From Poseidonocella sp. HB161398 (lineage in GTDB: Bacteria; Pseudomonadota; Alphaproteobacteria; Rhodobacterales; Rhodobacteraceae), in NCBI RefSeq assembly GCF_005870025.1, contig NZ_VATA01000023.1:1-64000 (forward strand): a stretch of 64,000 bases of DNA. Direction: 5' to 3'. Positions 55,435 through 63,888 of the stretch are shown one piece after another. The notes under the pieces are model-generated. The model saw nothing but the letters and a program-made list of their open reading frames with translations, was not told the DNA's origin and ran no database searches. The position numbers and the translations under genes were made by a program. Each line of letters begins with the position of its first letter. Positions within the stretch are counted from its first letter, which is position 1.

Positions 55435-56597
55435 AGCCGTTCCAGGAAGTCCCGATATCCGAAGTCGCGCACCATGGTCAGCTCGTCCGTGTCCGAGTTC
55501 CACAGCGCAATGGCGGGCAGGGGCACGCCGTTGAAGGTGTTGGTCTTGACCATGGAGTAGATCGCCTGGTCGAGGAAGGCGAAACGGTCGCCGACCTTCC
55601 ACGGCGTCCCGGGCCTGTAGTCGCCGATCACGTCGCCCGCCAGGCAGGACGGCCCGCCCAGCCGCACCGGCGTGCCGGTCTCGGCCTCGCCCAGCAGCTT
55701 CGGCCGGTAGGGCGCCTCGATCACGTCGGGCATGTGGCAGGTCGCCGAGATGTCGGTGATCGCCAGCGGCATCGCGTTCTGCGCCAGGTCGAGGATCTCG
55801 CCCACCAGGATGCCGGCATGCAGCGCGACGGCCTCGCCCGGCTCCAGATAGACGTCCAGACCGTATGTCTCGCGGATCCGCTTGAGGAAGGCGATCAGCC
55901 CGGCGCGGTCGTAATCGGGCATCGAGATGTGGTGCCCGCCGCCGAGGTTCAGCCATTTCATCTTCGGCAGCCAGGCGGCGATCTTCGGTTCCACCGCGGC
56001 CCAGGTGCGCTCCAGCGGCTCGAAGCCCTGTTCGCACAGCGTGTGCATGTGCAGCCCCTCGATCCCCTCCAGATCGGCGTCGGAGATCTGCGAGACCGGC
56101 GTGCCGAGCCGCGAGCAGGGCGCGGCGGGGTCGTATTTCTCGGTCCAGCCCTCGGAATGCTCGGGATTGATCCTGAGCCCCGGGCTGGCCTTGCTGGCCT
56201 CCACGGTGGCGCGGAAGCGGCGGAACTGGCCGGGCGAGTTGAAGATCACGTGGTCCGAGATCTCGACGATGCGCTCCAGGTCCTTCTGCTTGTAGCCCGC
56301 GTTGAAGGTGGCGACATGGCCGCCGAACACCTCGCGGCCGAGCCGCGCCTCGAAGATGCCGCTGGCGGCGGTGCCCGAGAGGTGCTTCATGATGGCCGGG
56401 GCCGCGGCGGGCATGGAGAAGGCCTTCAGCGCGGCGAAGATCTTCGCCCCGGAGGCCTCGGCCACGCCGGCCAGGATCCGGCAGTTGCGGGCGATTGCCG
56501 CCTCGTCCACGACGAAGCAGGGCGAGGGCACGCGGTTCAGGTCGAACCGGGCGAAGCGCAGGGCGGCATCGGCTTCGATATCGAGAGGCTCGGTCAC
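55431..56597 (-). CDS. nspC: Carboxynorspermidine/carboxyspermidine decarboxylase
   Basis: A 388-residue PLP enzyme of the alanine-racemase-like fold III decarboxylases. The Lys for PLP is in KIFAALKAFSMPAAAP, with LHMHTLCEQGFEPLERTWAA, WLNLGGGHHISMPDYDRAGL and GPSCLAGDVIGDYRPG, the last containing the active-site Cys of NspC. It decarboxylates carboxyspermidine to spermidine. The start is GTG at 56597 (VTEPLDIEADAALR) behind GAGGAG. It overlaps speB downstream. About 215 bp separates it from a divergent SGNH-like gene. Confidence 0.94.
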   Translation of the reverse strand: MTEPLDIEADAALRFARFDLNRVPSPCFVVDEAAIARNCRILAGVAEASGAKIFAALKAFSMPAAAPAIMKHLSGTAASGIFEARLGREVFGGHVATFNAGYKQKDLERIVEISDHVIFNSPGQFRRFRATVEASKASPGLRINPEHSEGWTEKYDPAAPCSRLGTPVSQISDADLEGIEGLHMHTLCEQGFEPLERTWAAVEPKIAAWLPKMKWLNLGGGHHISMPDYDRAGLIAFLKRIRETYGLDVYLEPGEAVALHAGILVGEILDLAQNAMPLAITDISATCHMPDVIEAPYRPKLLGEAETGTPVRLGGPSCLAGDVIGDYRPGTPWKVGDRFAFLDQAIYSMVKTNTFNGVPLPAIALWNSDTDELTMVRDFGYRDFLERL

Positions 56598-56811
56598 GTC
56601 GGTCTCCTCTGGTCTCGGGGCACAGATGCGGCGAAGCCCGCCGCAGGGCAAGGCCGAATCCGGACGGGGCGGGAAATTCGGCTGGATCAAGCGAATTGTC
56701 CGCATTTCCCGGGGCCCGGCTTCATCGGGCGGAAAGCCCGCGCAGGCCATTGAGATCCGGCCCGGGACCGATGACGTTCCTTCCCGCTGCCCCCGGGCGG
56801 AACCTTCGGCG

Positions 56812-58479
56812 ATGGCAGAGACCCCAAGCGACAGTGACGGCACCGCCCTGCCGGGTGCAGTGGCCTCGATGCAGGAGGTCGAACTCGGCGGAACGGCACA
56901 GTCCGGGCCGGACTTCGTGCCGGTCGGGACCGCCCCGGCGGCCGCCCCTTCGTCGCCGGCGGAAATCCGGCCCGCGGAGGCGCCCGCCGCGGCGGACCAT
57001 GCCGCGCTCGCCCCGCAGGATGTCGAGCAGGCCGGGCTGCTGGCGCAGACCTTCGCCGCCCTGCGCGGCGCGCTGCTGAAGCTCCTGCCGGACGAGATCA
57101 TGTTCGTCCTCTCCGCCGGGCAGTCGCTGAGCCTCGGCGCGACGCAGCTCGACCGCGCCGCCACGCTCTGGAGCGGGCCCGTCGATGCGGACCGCGCCCA
57201 TATGCTCGATTTCGACCATGCCGGGATCGGCGCCCGCGGCTGGAACTACATTCCGCTCGATCCGGCGCTTTACCTCGGCATGGAGCCGATGGAGAGCCGC
57301 GTGACCGAGACCCCTGCCCCGGCCATGGCGGCGCAGATCCTCGACGCCTATGACAGCACCGGCCGGCTGGCGCCCGACCTGCTGCATTTCGGCACCGGCG
57401 CGATCGGCGCCTCGCTGGTCGAGCTGATGACCGGGGCCGAGGATCTGGCGACCGGCCTCGCCGCCGGGCTGCGGCAGAGCGGCGAGGGCGATCTCTTCGC
57501 CCTGGCCCGCGCCGACGGGCGCTACGACTACTACCTGGACCATGACGGCGCGGCGGTCGCGCTCGGCACCTTCCGCCATGCGCCCGGGCTCTGGGACACG
57601 ATGGAGGCGCAAATTGGCTTCGCCGCCGCCGCGGCGGCTGCGGAGGGCTACCAGGTCGGCAGCACGGTCGCGATCGGGTTCGTGCACGGCCAGGCAGATG
57701 CCCGGCTCGACCATCCCGATTTCGGCTATGCCTGGCTGGCCTCGCGCTATTTCGACATGATCGAGACGGCGATGGCGGACATCGCGGGCATCGCCGATCC
57801 GCGGCTGGTGGTGGCGCTGGCGCAGGTCGCGGGCGATGCCGACGGCAATGTCCCGCTCGGCCAGCTGGACCTGATCCGCGACGACCCCCGCGTCGTTTAC
57901 GGTGGCACCCAGATGGAGTTCCAGAGCCTCTATCCCTCCACCGGCGGCAGCGACCATATCCATCTCTCGCCGCAGGGCTACCTGCATCTGGGCGAGACGC
58001 TGGGCCATTACCTGGGCGAGGCGCTGATCGGCCGGGCGGAGGATCCGATCCTCGTCTCCTCGGTCACCGCGCTGGCCCCCGACCTGCTGGAGGTCGCCTT
58101 CTCCGGCGTGGGCACAAGGCTGGTCGAGGACCGCTCGATCTTCGAGGACAACCCCGCCATCTCCGCCCCGGACCATTTCGGCTTCGCGCTGAGCCGCCCG
58201 GACGGCACCCGGCTCGCCATCGAGGAGGCCTGGATCTCGGGCGCGGACACGGTGCGGCTGCGCCTGGCCGAAACTGCCTCGGGCGCGATGCACCTGTCGC
58301 TCGGGCTGCATGGCCAGGATCTCTCGGACCGGATCGACGACGGCGCCTATGAAAGCTGGAACGGCACCAGCCTGCGCGATGCCGCGGCAGAGGCGGCGGT
58401 CTTGCCGCAAGGTTATGACGGCGATCTGCGCGCAATCCTCGAATTCGCCCCTACTCAGGAGGCCGATTTCTGGCTATAG
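56812..58479 (+). CDS. SGNH-like hydrolase (sialate O-acetylesterase-like)
   Basis: A 555-residue protein. After an Ala/Pro-rich N-terminal ~80 residues comes FVLSAGQSLSLGA, where GQS supplies the nucleophile Ser of the SASA/SGNH esterases. GGTQMEFQSLYPSTGGSDHI followed by HLSPQGYLHLGE gives the late Asp-x-His pair. The remainder is beta-rich (VTALAPDLLEVAFSGVGTRL). The substrate is unknown, perhaps an acetylated sugar. The ATG at 56812 (MAETPSDSDG) is weakly supported; initiation might be at a later Met. The next gene starts 31 bp downstream. Confidence 0.7.
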   Translation: MAETPSDSDGTALPGAVASMQEVELGGTAQSGPDFVPVGTAPAAAPSSPAEIRPAEAPAAADHAALAPQDVEQAGLLAQTFAALRGALLKLLPDEIMFVLSAGQSLSLGATQLDRAATLWSGPVDADRAHMLDFDHAGIGARGWNYIPLDPALYLGMEPMESRVTETPAPAMAAQILDAYDSTGRLAPDLLHFGTGAIGASLVELMTGAEDLATGLAAGLRQSGEGDLFALARADGRYDYYLDHDGAAVALGTFRHAPGLWDTMEAQIGFAAAAAAAEGYQVGSTVAIGFVHGQADARLDHPDFGYAWLASRYFDMIETAMADIAGIADPRLVVALAQVAGDADGNVPLGQLDLIRDDPRVVYGGTQMEFQSLYPSTGGSDHIHLSPQGYLHLGETLGHYLGEALIGRAEDPILVSSVTALAPDLLEVAFSGVGTRLVEDRSIFEDNPAISAPDHFGFALSRPDGTRLAIEEAWISGADTVRLRLAETASGAMHLSLGLHGQDLSDRIDDGAYESWNGTSLRDAAAEAAVLPQGYDGDLRAILEFAPTQEADFWL

Positions 58480-58510
58480 AACCGGGTCAGTGCAAACGGT
58501 TGGGACCTGC

Positions 58511-59293
58511 ATGATCCGCGTCGAGCGTAACGAAGATCTCCGGGTCCTGGCCCGCGAGCGGCCGGATCCGGCACAGAAGCGCATCCTTCTCTCTTTTACC
58601 GGCATCGGCAACCGCATGGGCGGCATGGATGTCCAGAGCCCGGAATTCTTCTCGGCCGGCAATGCGTTCGACAACATCCTCTTCATCAGCGACCTGAAGC
58701 GCAGCTGGGGCAACAATTTCGACCTCGCGGCGCTCTGCGCCCGGCTCGCCCCCTATCTCGAGGGGCGCGAGATCTACGCCCTGGGCAATTCCATGGGCGG
58801 CTTCCTGGCGATCGCCTCGACCTGCCACCTGCCGGTCACCGCGGTCGCGGCCTTCGTCCCGCAATTCAGCGTCGTGCCCGAGCTCGTGCCCGAGGAGACC
58901 CGCTGGCAGGACTACATCTCGGGCATCAGCGAATGGCGCATCCCCTCGCTCGAGGGCCGGTTCAACGCGACGACGCGCTACTATGTCTTCTCCGGCAGCA
59001 CCGCCGAGGAGGGCATCCATGCAAGCCGCTTCCCGGTGCAGCCGAACCTGTTCCACGCGAGGCTGCGCCCGGCGACCCACGGGCTGGCACGCGCGCTGAA
59101 GGATGAGGGCACGCTGCGCGACGTGATCTCGGCCGTCTGGGAGGGCCGCCTCGACGCGCAGGGGCTAGCGAAGCTCTCGGGCCGCAAGGTCGAGATGCTC
59201 TCGGGCGGCGAGGAGAGCGGCGGCGCCATGCTCGACCGGCTGAAGCGGCTGATGCCGCGCAGCCCCGGATTTCCCCTGAGCCGCAAGAACTGA
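58511..59293 (+). CDS. Alpha/beta-hydrolase-like protein
   Basis: A 260-residue protein with the nucleophile elbow GNSMGG (ALGNSMGGFLAIASTC) and an oxyanion-side strand (QKRILLSFTGIGNRMGGMDV). His and Asp positions are not obvious, so catalysis is not certain; AVAAFVPQFSVVPELVP and HARLRPATHGLAR are family-like late segments. It follows the SGNH gene by 31 bp on the plus strand and may share its transcript. Similar pairs appear near polysaccharide genes; no transporter is adjacent here. Confidence 0.65.
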   Translation: MIRVERNEDLRVLARERPDPAQKRILLSFTGIGNRMGGMDVQSPEFFSAGNAFDNILFISDLKRSWGNNFDLAALCARLAPYLEGREIYALGNSMGGFLAIASTCHLPVTAVAAFVPQFSVVPELVPEETRWQDYISGISEWRIPSLEGRFNATTRYYVFSGSTAEEGIHASRFPVQPNLFHARLRPATHGLARALKDEGTLRDVISAVWEGRLDAQGLAKLSGRKVEMLSGGEESGGAMLDRLKRLMPRSPGFPLSRKN

Positions 59294-59598
59294 TCCGCCC
59301 CCGCGGCGGCCAGCGCGGCCAGGGACCGACTGCGCGCGCTGTGGCCCTGCCGGGACAGGCGGCCGGAATTGCCCTGGCACATGCTGCGCCCCTGCGCTCT
59401 GGCCCCTGCCGCCCTGCCCGGCGGGAAGCGGCGCGGCCGCCTCCGCCGGGCATCCCGGCAGGCGGACCAAGGAGCAGCTGCCTGCGCGCCGCTGCTGCAC
59501 GCGATCCCGTCCGGATGGCACGCGTCCTGCTTGGGCTATGCAGGACGCCAACGGCCCCCGCTCCCCGGGGGCGCTGCCAGAGGAAAGGATCCCTACCC
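59294..59598. other. Spacer before the ferredoxin gene
   Basis: About 305 bp, GC-rich, with no gene. It separates the hydrolase gene from the redox block, so a promoter for the latter is expected here; AGGAAAGG lies 9 bases before the ferredoxin ATG. Nothing else recognised. Confidence 0.5.
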
Positions 59599-59796
59599 AT
59601 GGCCATGCAAATCGAAGCCGACCTGTGCACCTCCTGCGGCGATTGCGAACCGGTCTGCCCGACCGGCGCCATCATCCCCAGGAAGGGCGTGTTCTTCATC
59701 AAGGCCGATATCTGCACCGAATGCGCCCCCGACCATGACATGCCGCAATGCCTCAGCGTCTGCATGGAAGACGGCTGCATCATCCCGGCGGAATGA
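59599..59796 (+). CDS. Two-[4Fe-4S] ferredoxin
   Basis: 65 residues. The first cluster motif is CTSCGDCEPVCP (Cys10-13-16-20). The second is the spaced type CTEC-x8-C-x3-C (CTECAPDHDMPQCLSVCMED), as in NifB/FdxN-type ferredoxins, with an extra Cys after it. It should carry low-potential electrons. The ATG at 59599 has AGGAAAGG upstream. Its TGA overlaps the ATG of the next gene. It leads the Fd - RseC-like - ApbE series. Confidence 0.93.
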   Translation: MAMQIEADLCTSCGDCEPVCPTGAIIPRKGVFFIKADICTECAPDHDMPQCLSVCMEDGCIIPAE

Positions 59797-60266
59797 CCGT
59801 GGCGGGCTCCGCACCGTCGCGCCGCCAGCTGCGCCAGACCCTGAAGGTGGTCTCTGCGGGCGACGGCTATGCCGAGCTCGAGGCGGCCCGCGCCGAAGCC
59901 TGCGGCGCCTGCGCGGGCCGGGCGGGCTGCGGCGCCGGCGCCCTGGCGGAGATGGCCGCCAAGGGCGACTGCCGGACACTGCGCCTGCCCACCGAGATGG
60001 GGCTCGCCCCGGGCGACCGGGTGGTGGTTGCGATGGAAAGCGGCGCCTTCCTCTCGGCGGCGATGCGCGCCTATCTGCTGCCGCCCGCCGCGCTGGCGCT
60101 GACCGCCGCGATCTCCGCCGCAGCCGGGCTGCCCGACCTGATTGCCGCCCTGCTCTGCCTGCCCGCCCTTGCGCTGGCGCTGCTGCCGCTGCGCCAGGCC
60201 GAGCGCCGCGGCCGCCTCGGCGGCAGCCTGCGGATCGAGGGACGCGCGCCGGACGCGCCGCAATGA
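59793..60266 (+). CDS. RseC/SoxR-reducing-system-like membrane protein
   Basis: 157 residues. An N-terminal cysteine cluster (EACGACAGRAGCGAG) resembles the RseC cysteine motif, and two hydrophobic segments (LPPAALALTAAISAAAGLP, LIAALLCLPALALALLPL) match the RseC layout. RseC-like proteins accompany Rnf-type and other flavinylated electron-transfer systems. The ATG at 59793 overlaps the ferredoxin TGA, and its own TGA overlaps the apbE start. The function is assigned by family and neighbours. Confidence 0.8.
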   Translation: MTVAGSAPSRRQLRQTLKVVSAGDGYAELEAARAEACGACAGRAGCGAGALAEMAAKGDCRTLRLPTEMGLAPGDRVVVAMESGAFLSAAMRAYLLPPAALALTAAISAAAGLPDLIAALLCLPALALALLPLRQAERRGRLGGSLRIEGRAPDAPQ

Positions 60267-61303
60267 GGCGCCGCGCGCTCCTGCCGCTCGGGCTGTGCCT
60301 CCTTCTCGCGCTCGCCCTCTTCTGGGGCCGCCAGGCCCTGGCGCCGCGGATCGAGACCCAGGTGCTCTATGTCTTCGGCACGCTGGTCGAGGTCGAGATC
60401 TCGGGCGTGTCCGAGCGCCGCGCCGGAGAGGCGACGGCCGCGCTCGGCCAGCTCTTCGCCCGGCTCCACCGCGACTGGCATGCCTGGCGCCCCGGCGAGC
60501 TCGAGGATCTCAACGCCGCCATCGCCCGCGGCGAGAGCTTCGAGGCCAGCCCCGCCCTCGCCTTGGTCCTTGCCGAGGGGCAGCGCCTCTCCGCGTCGAG
60601 CGGCGGGCTCTTCGATCCCGGCATCGGCGCGATGGTGGAGCTCTGGGGCTTCCACGACGACCTGCCGCCAGAGGGGCCGCCGCCCTCCGCCGCGGCCGTC
60701 GCCGCGCTGGCCGCGCGCCATCCGGGCATTGCCGATCTGCAGTTCGACGGGCGCCGGATCAGCTCTGCGAACCCCGCCGTGCAGCTCGATCTGGGCGGCT
60801 TCGCCAAGGGCGCCGCACTGGATCTGGCCGCCGCCGAGCTTGCCCGCCGCGGCATCCGCGACGCCGTGCTCAATGCCGGCGGCGATGTCTCCGTGCTCGG
60901 CCGCAAGGGCGCGCGGCCCTGGCGCGTGGCGATCCGCGATCCCTTCGGCTGGGGCGCCGTGGCCGCGATTGAGATGCGCCCCGGCGAGGCGGTCTACACC
61001 TCCGGCAATTACGAGCGCTATCTCGATGCCGGCGGCCACCGCTTCTCGCATATCCTCGATCCGCGGACCGGCCGCCCGGTGGAGGAGATCGTCTCCGCGA
61101 CGGTCCTGGCCCGGCAGGGCGCGCTGGCCGATGCCGCCGCGACCGCGCTCTCGGTGGCCGGAGCCGATGCCTGGCGCCAGACCGCCCGGGCCATGGGCAT
61201 CACCGCCGCGCTGGTGATCGACGGCCAGGGCCATGTCGAGATGACCCCCGAGATGGCCGCCCGGGTCGAGCTGCCCGGCCCCGCCGCGGCGCCCGCCAGC
61301 TAG
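60263..61303 (+). CDS. apbE: ApbE-family FAD:protein FMN transferase
   Basis: A 346-residue protein with an N-terminal membrane anchor (LLPLGLCLLLALALFWG). The ApbE core contains LDLGGFAKGAALDLAAAELA and VLNAGGDVSVLG, with SGNYERYLDAGGHRFSHILD, then PRTGRPVEEIVSATVLA and ADAAATALSVAG at the metal/FAD site. ApbE attaches FMN to Thr/Ser residues of exported redox proteins. It overlaps the RseC-like gene, so it is part of a three-gene coupled operon. Its target is probably a flavinylated exported or membrane protein not visible here. Confidence 0.92.
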   Translation: MRRRALLPLGLCLLLALALFWGRQALAPRIETQVLYVFGTLVEVEISGVSERRAGEATAALGQLFARLHRDWHAWRPGELEDLNAAIARGESFEASPALALVLAEGQRLSASSGGLFDPGIGAMVELWGFHDDLPPEGPPPSAAAVAALAARHPGIADLQFDGRRISSANPAVQLDLGGFAKGAALDLAAAELARRGIRDAVLNAGGDVSVLGRKGARPWRVAIRDPFGWGAVAAIEMRPGEAVYTSGNYERYLDAGGHRFSHILDPRTGRPVEEIVSATVLARQGALADAAATALSVAGADAWRQTARAMGITAALVIDGQGHVEMTPEMAARVELPGPAAAPAS

Positions 61304-61323
61304 GCCCCTGCCCTGTCGGGAAC

Positions 61324-61337
61324 CCGACAATTGTCGG
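61324..61337. promoter_or_regulatory. Perfect 14-bp palindrome between apbE and the FCSD-like gene
   Basis: CCGACAATTGTCGG is self-complementary. Just before it TGTCGGGAACCCGACA (61314-61329 region) forms another inverted pair, so the TGTCGG half-site occurs three times in 25 bp. It lies about 95 bp before the flavoprotein start and looks like an operator; the regulator is unknown. Confidence 0.5.
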
Positions 61338-61431
61338 ATCCCCGCCCCTGCCGCCGCCCGCCCGCCGCAGATGGCATGCCCACTGCTCCGCCTCTGCCGT
61401 CACCGCCCCTCAAACCAGCCGAGACCCCGCC

Positions 61432-62442
61432 ATGACCCCTGTGACCCGCCGCCGCTTCCTGATGCAGTCCGGTTCCGCTGCCGCCGCCGCGCTCGCGGCC
61501 GGGGCGGTCTCCGCCCGCCGCGCCGCCGCCTCGGTGATGATCGTCGGCAGCGGCCCGGCCGGGATCGCCGCCGCGCTCGCGCTGCGCGCCGCCGATCCCC
61601 GCACCCGGGTGACGCTGGTCGAGCGCGATCCGGCGCGGCTCGCCCCCGCCGATAGCGCCGCCGCCGCCTTCCGCCGCCCCGCCCTCTCCGAGGACGCCGC
61701 CAGCCTCTCCCGCCAGGGCGTGGACCTCCTCCTCGACGATGTCGCCGCGATCGACTGGCAGGCCGGACGGCTGGAGCTCTTCAGCGGCCGCCGCGCCGCC
61801 TTCGACCGGCTGATCCTGGCGCCCGGCGTGGCACCTGCGCCGGAGGCGATCGACGGGCTCGATGCGCGGCTCCGCCATGACTGGCCCGCCGCCTGGGGCA
61901 GCGCGCGCGAGGCGCGCAGGCTCGCCGCGCAGATCGCCGCCATGCCCGCGGGCGGCAATCTGGTGCTGCGCGTTCCGCAGGTGCTGGCGCATGATCCCGC
62001 GCTTGTCGCCGCCCGCGCCGCGGCGCTGGCCGCCGCCCGTCCGGATATCCGCCTGACCGTGCTCGACGCGACCCCGGACGCAGCGCTCCGCCGCGCCTTC
62101 GCCGCCCGGGCCTCTGAGGAAACGGCCGCCCGCACGGCGTGGCGCGGCGCCGGCGCGGGCGGCCGCGTCCTCTGGACCGATGCCGCCGCCGGGCGGATCG
62201 GCACCGAAGCGGGCGAGATCCGCGCCGATGTGGTGAATTTCCTGCCGCGTCTCGGCGCCGGCGAGATCGCCCGCCGGGCGGGCCTGGCCGATGGCGGTCT
62301 CTGGTGCCCGGTCGATGCCGCGGGCCGCTCCAGCCTGCGCGACGCGGCGTTCGTGATCGGCGATGCCGCCGCCGGGGCGGTCCGCGGCATGGCCGCTGCC
62401 GTCGATGCCGGCGCCCGCGCGGCCCGGTCCGCCCTCTCCTGA
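61432..62442 (+). CDS. Exported FCSD-like flavoprotein (sulfide dehydrogenase type), short form
   Basis: A 336-residue protein with a twin-arginine signal (VTRRRFLMQSGSAAAAALAA). The FAD-binding Rossmann site is VMIVGSGPAGIAAALALRAA. Then come PAFDRLILAPGVAP-type segments (DRLILAPGVAPAPEAIDGLD) and FVIGDAAAGAVRGMAAAVDA near the end, as in flavocytochrome c sulfide dehydrogenases. Typical FCSD flavoproteins are ~420-430 residues; this one lacks ~90, chiefly in the C-terminal substrate side, so its substrate may differ. The redox Cys pair of FCSD is not visible. It follows apbE by 128 bp and may be the exported partner of this redox block. Confidence 0.72.
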   Translation: MTPVTRRRFLMQSGSAAAAALAAGAVSARRAAASVMIVGSGPAGIAAALALRAADPRTRVTLVERDPARLAPADSAAAAFRRPALSEDAASLSRQGVDLLLDDVAAIDWQAGRLELFSGRRAAFDRLILAPGVAPAPEAIDGLDARLRHDWPAAWGSAREARRLAAQIAAMPAGGNLVLRVPQVLAHDPALVAARAAALAAARPDIRLTVLDATPDAALRRAFAARASEETAARTAWRGAGAGGRVLWTDAAAGRIGTEAGEIRADVVNFLPRLGAGEIARRAGLADGGLWCPVDAAGRSSLRDAAFVIGDAAAGAVRGMAAAVDAGARAARSALS

Positions 62443-62467
62443 CATCCCTGCCCCGGGAGTGGGGCGC

Positions 62468-62488
62468 GCGCCTCCCCAGGGGAGGCGC
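62468..62488. terminator. Bidirectional hairpin between convergent genes
   Basis: GCGCCTCCCC (62468-62477), one-base loop, GGGGAGGCGC (62479-62488): a perfect 10-bp stem between the flavoprotein stop and the carboxynorspermidine synthase stop. No strong T tract, so possibly a transcription barrier rather than a classic terminator. Confidence 0.55.
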
Positions 62489-62544
62489 CCGGCCGGGGCG
62501 GGCTCGATGCCCGTCCCGGCCGGTCTTCCTTCAGCAGGGCGGGC

Positions 62545-63756
62545 TCAGAACGCCGCCGGGGCGTCGAGCTCGACCACCTGCCAGGGCAGCCCGTGCTTGT
62601 TCAGCATTTCCATGTAGTGGTCGGGATCGAGCTGCTCCATGTTCCACACGCCCGGCTCCTTCCAGTTGCCCAGAAGCACCTGCGCCGCGCCGATCATCGC
62701 CGGCACGCCGGTGGTGTAGGCCACGGCCTGCGACCCGACCTCGGCGTAGCATTCCTCGTGGTCGCAGATATTGTAGATATAGAAGGTCTTCTCGCCCGAG
62801 CCGTCCTTGGCCGGCCCCGTCGCGATATCGCCGATGCAGGTCTTGCCGACGGTCTTCGCGCCCAGGTCGCCCGGGTTCGGCAGCACGGTCTTCAGGAACT
62901 GCAGCGGGATGATCTCGACGCCGTTGTGCATCACGGGCTCGATCGAGGTCATGCCCACGTTCTCCAGCACCGTGACGTGGTTGATATAGGCGTCGCCGAA
63001 GGTCATCCAGAACCGCGCCCGCTCGATCTCGGGGTTGTGGGCCGACAGGCTCTCCAGCTCCTCGTGATACATCAGGTACATGTTCTTCTCGCCCACGCCG
63101 GGGAAGTCGAACGCGACCTTGGTGGTCATCGCCGGGCTCTCGATCCACTGGCCGCCTTCCCAGTGGCGCGCAGGCGCGGTCACTTCGCGGATGTTGATCT
63201 CGGGGTTGAAGTTCGTCGCGAAGGGCAGCCCGTTATCGCCGCCATTGCAGTCAAGGATGTCGAGCACGCGGATGCCGTCGAGCTTGTGCTTCTTCAGCCA
63301 GGTCGCATAGACCGAGGTCACGCCCGGATCGAAGCCCGAGCCGAGGATCGCGGTCAGGCCTGCCGCCTTGAACTTGTCCTGGTAGGCCCATTGCCAGCTG
63401 TATTCGAACTTGGCCTCGTCCTCGGGCTCGTAATTCGCGGTGTCGAGATAGTCGACCCCGGCCTCCAGGCAGGCATCCATCAGCGCCAGATCCTGGTAGG
63501 GCAGAGCCAGGTTGACGACCAGCGCCGCGCCGGTCTGCCGGATCAGCGCCGTGGTCGCGGCCACGTCCATCGCGTCGATCCCGTAGGTCGCCACATCGAC
63601 CCCGGTCCGGCCCTTCACCTCCGCCGCGATGGCGTCGCATTTGGACTTCGTCCGGCTTGCCAGGTGGATCTCGGTGAAGATCTCCGGATTCATTGCCATC
63701 TTGTGCACGGCGACAGAGCTGACCCCGCCGGCGCCGACAACCAGAACCTTGCCCAT
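62545..63756 (-). CDS. Carboxynorspermidine/carboxyspermidine synthase (saccharopine dehydrogenase family)
   Basis: A 403-residue NAD(P)-dependent enzyme (MGKVLVVGAGGVSSVAVHKM, a Rossmann glycine motif). IHLASRTKSKCDAIAAEVKG, LPYQDLALMDACLEAGVDYL and GSGFDPGVTSVYATWLKKHK are family hallmarks. It condenses aspartate-semialdehyde with putrescine (or diaminopropane) to carboxyspermidine, the substrate of NspC. The ATG at 63756 is the family start. It lies between speA (upstream, same strand) and, beyond a plus-strand block, nspC-speB. Often called CASDH; a Lys1-type name is also used. Confidence 0.93.
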   Translation of the reverse strand: MGKVLVVGAGGVSSVAVHKMAMNPEIFTEIHLASRTKSKCDAIAAEVKGRTGVDVATYGIDAMDVAATTALIRQTGAALVVNLALPYQDLALMDACLEAGVDYLDTANYEPEDEAKFEYSWQWAYQDKFKAAGLTAILGSGFDPGVTSVYATWLKKHKLDGIRVLDILDCNGGDNGLPFATNFNPEINIREVTAPARHWEGGQWIESPAMTTKVAFDFPGVGEKNMYLMYHEELESLSAHNPEIERARFWMTFGDAYINHVTVLENVGMTSIEPVMHNGVEIIPLQFLKTVLPNPGDLGAKTVGKTCIGDIATGPAKDGSGEKTFYIYNICDHEECYAEVGSQAVAYTTGVPAMIGAAQVLLGNWKEPGVWNMEQLDPDHYMEMLNKHGLPWQVVELDAPAAF

Positions 63757-63888
63757 ATGTCTCGTTCCTTCCCGTGAAGCGTAAGATTGAGAGGCCGCGC
63801 GGCTGACCGCGCGACCCGAGGATTGAGAGATGCCATGCCTGGCTGACAGGGGGATGACGGCCAATGGCCGCCGCCTGCCTGCGGGGCG

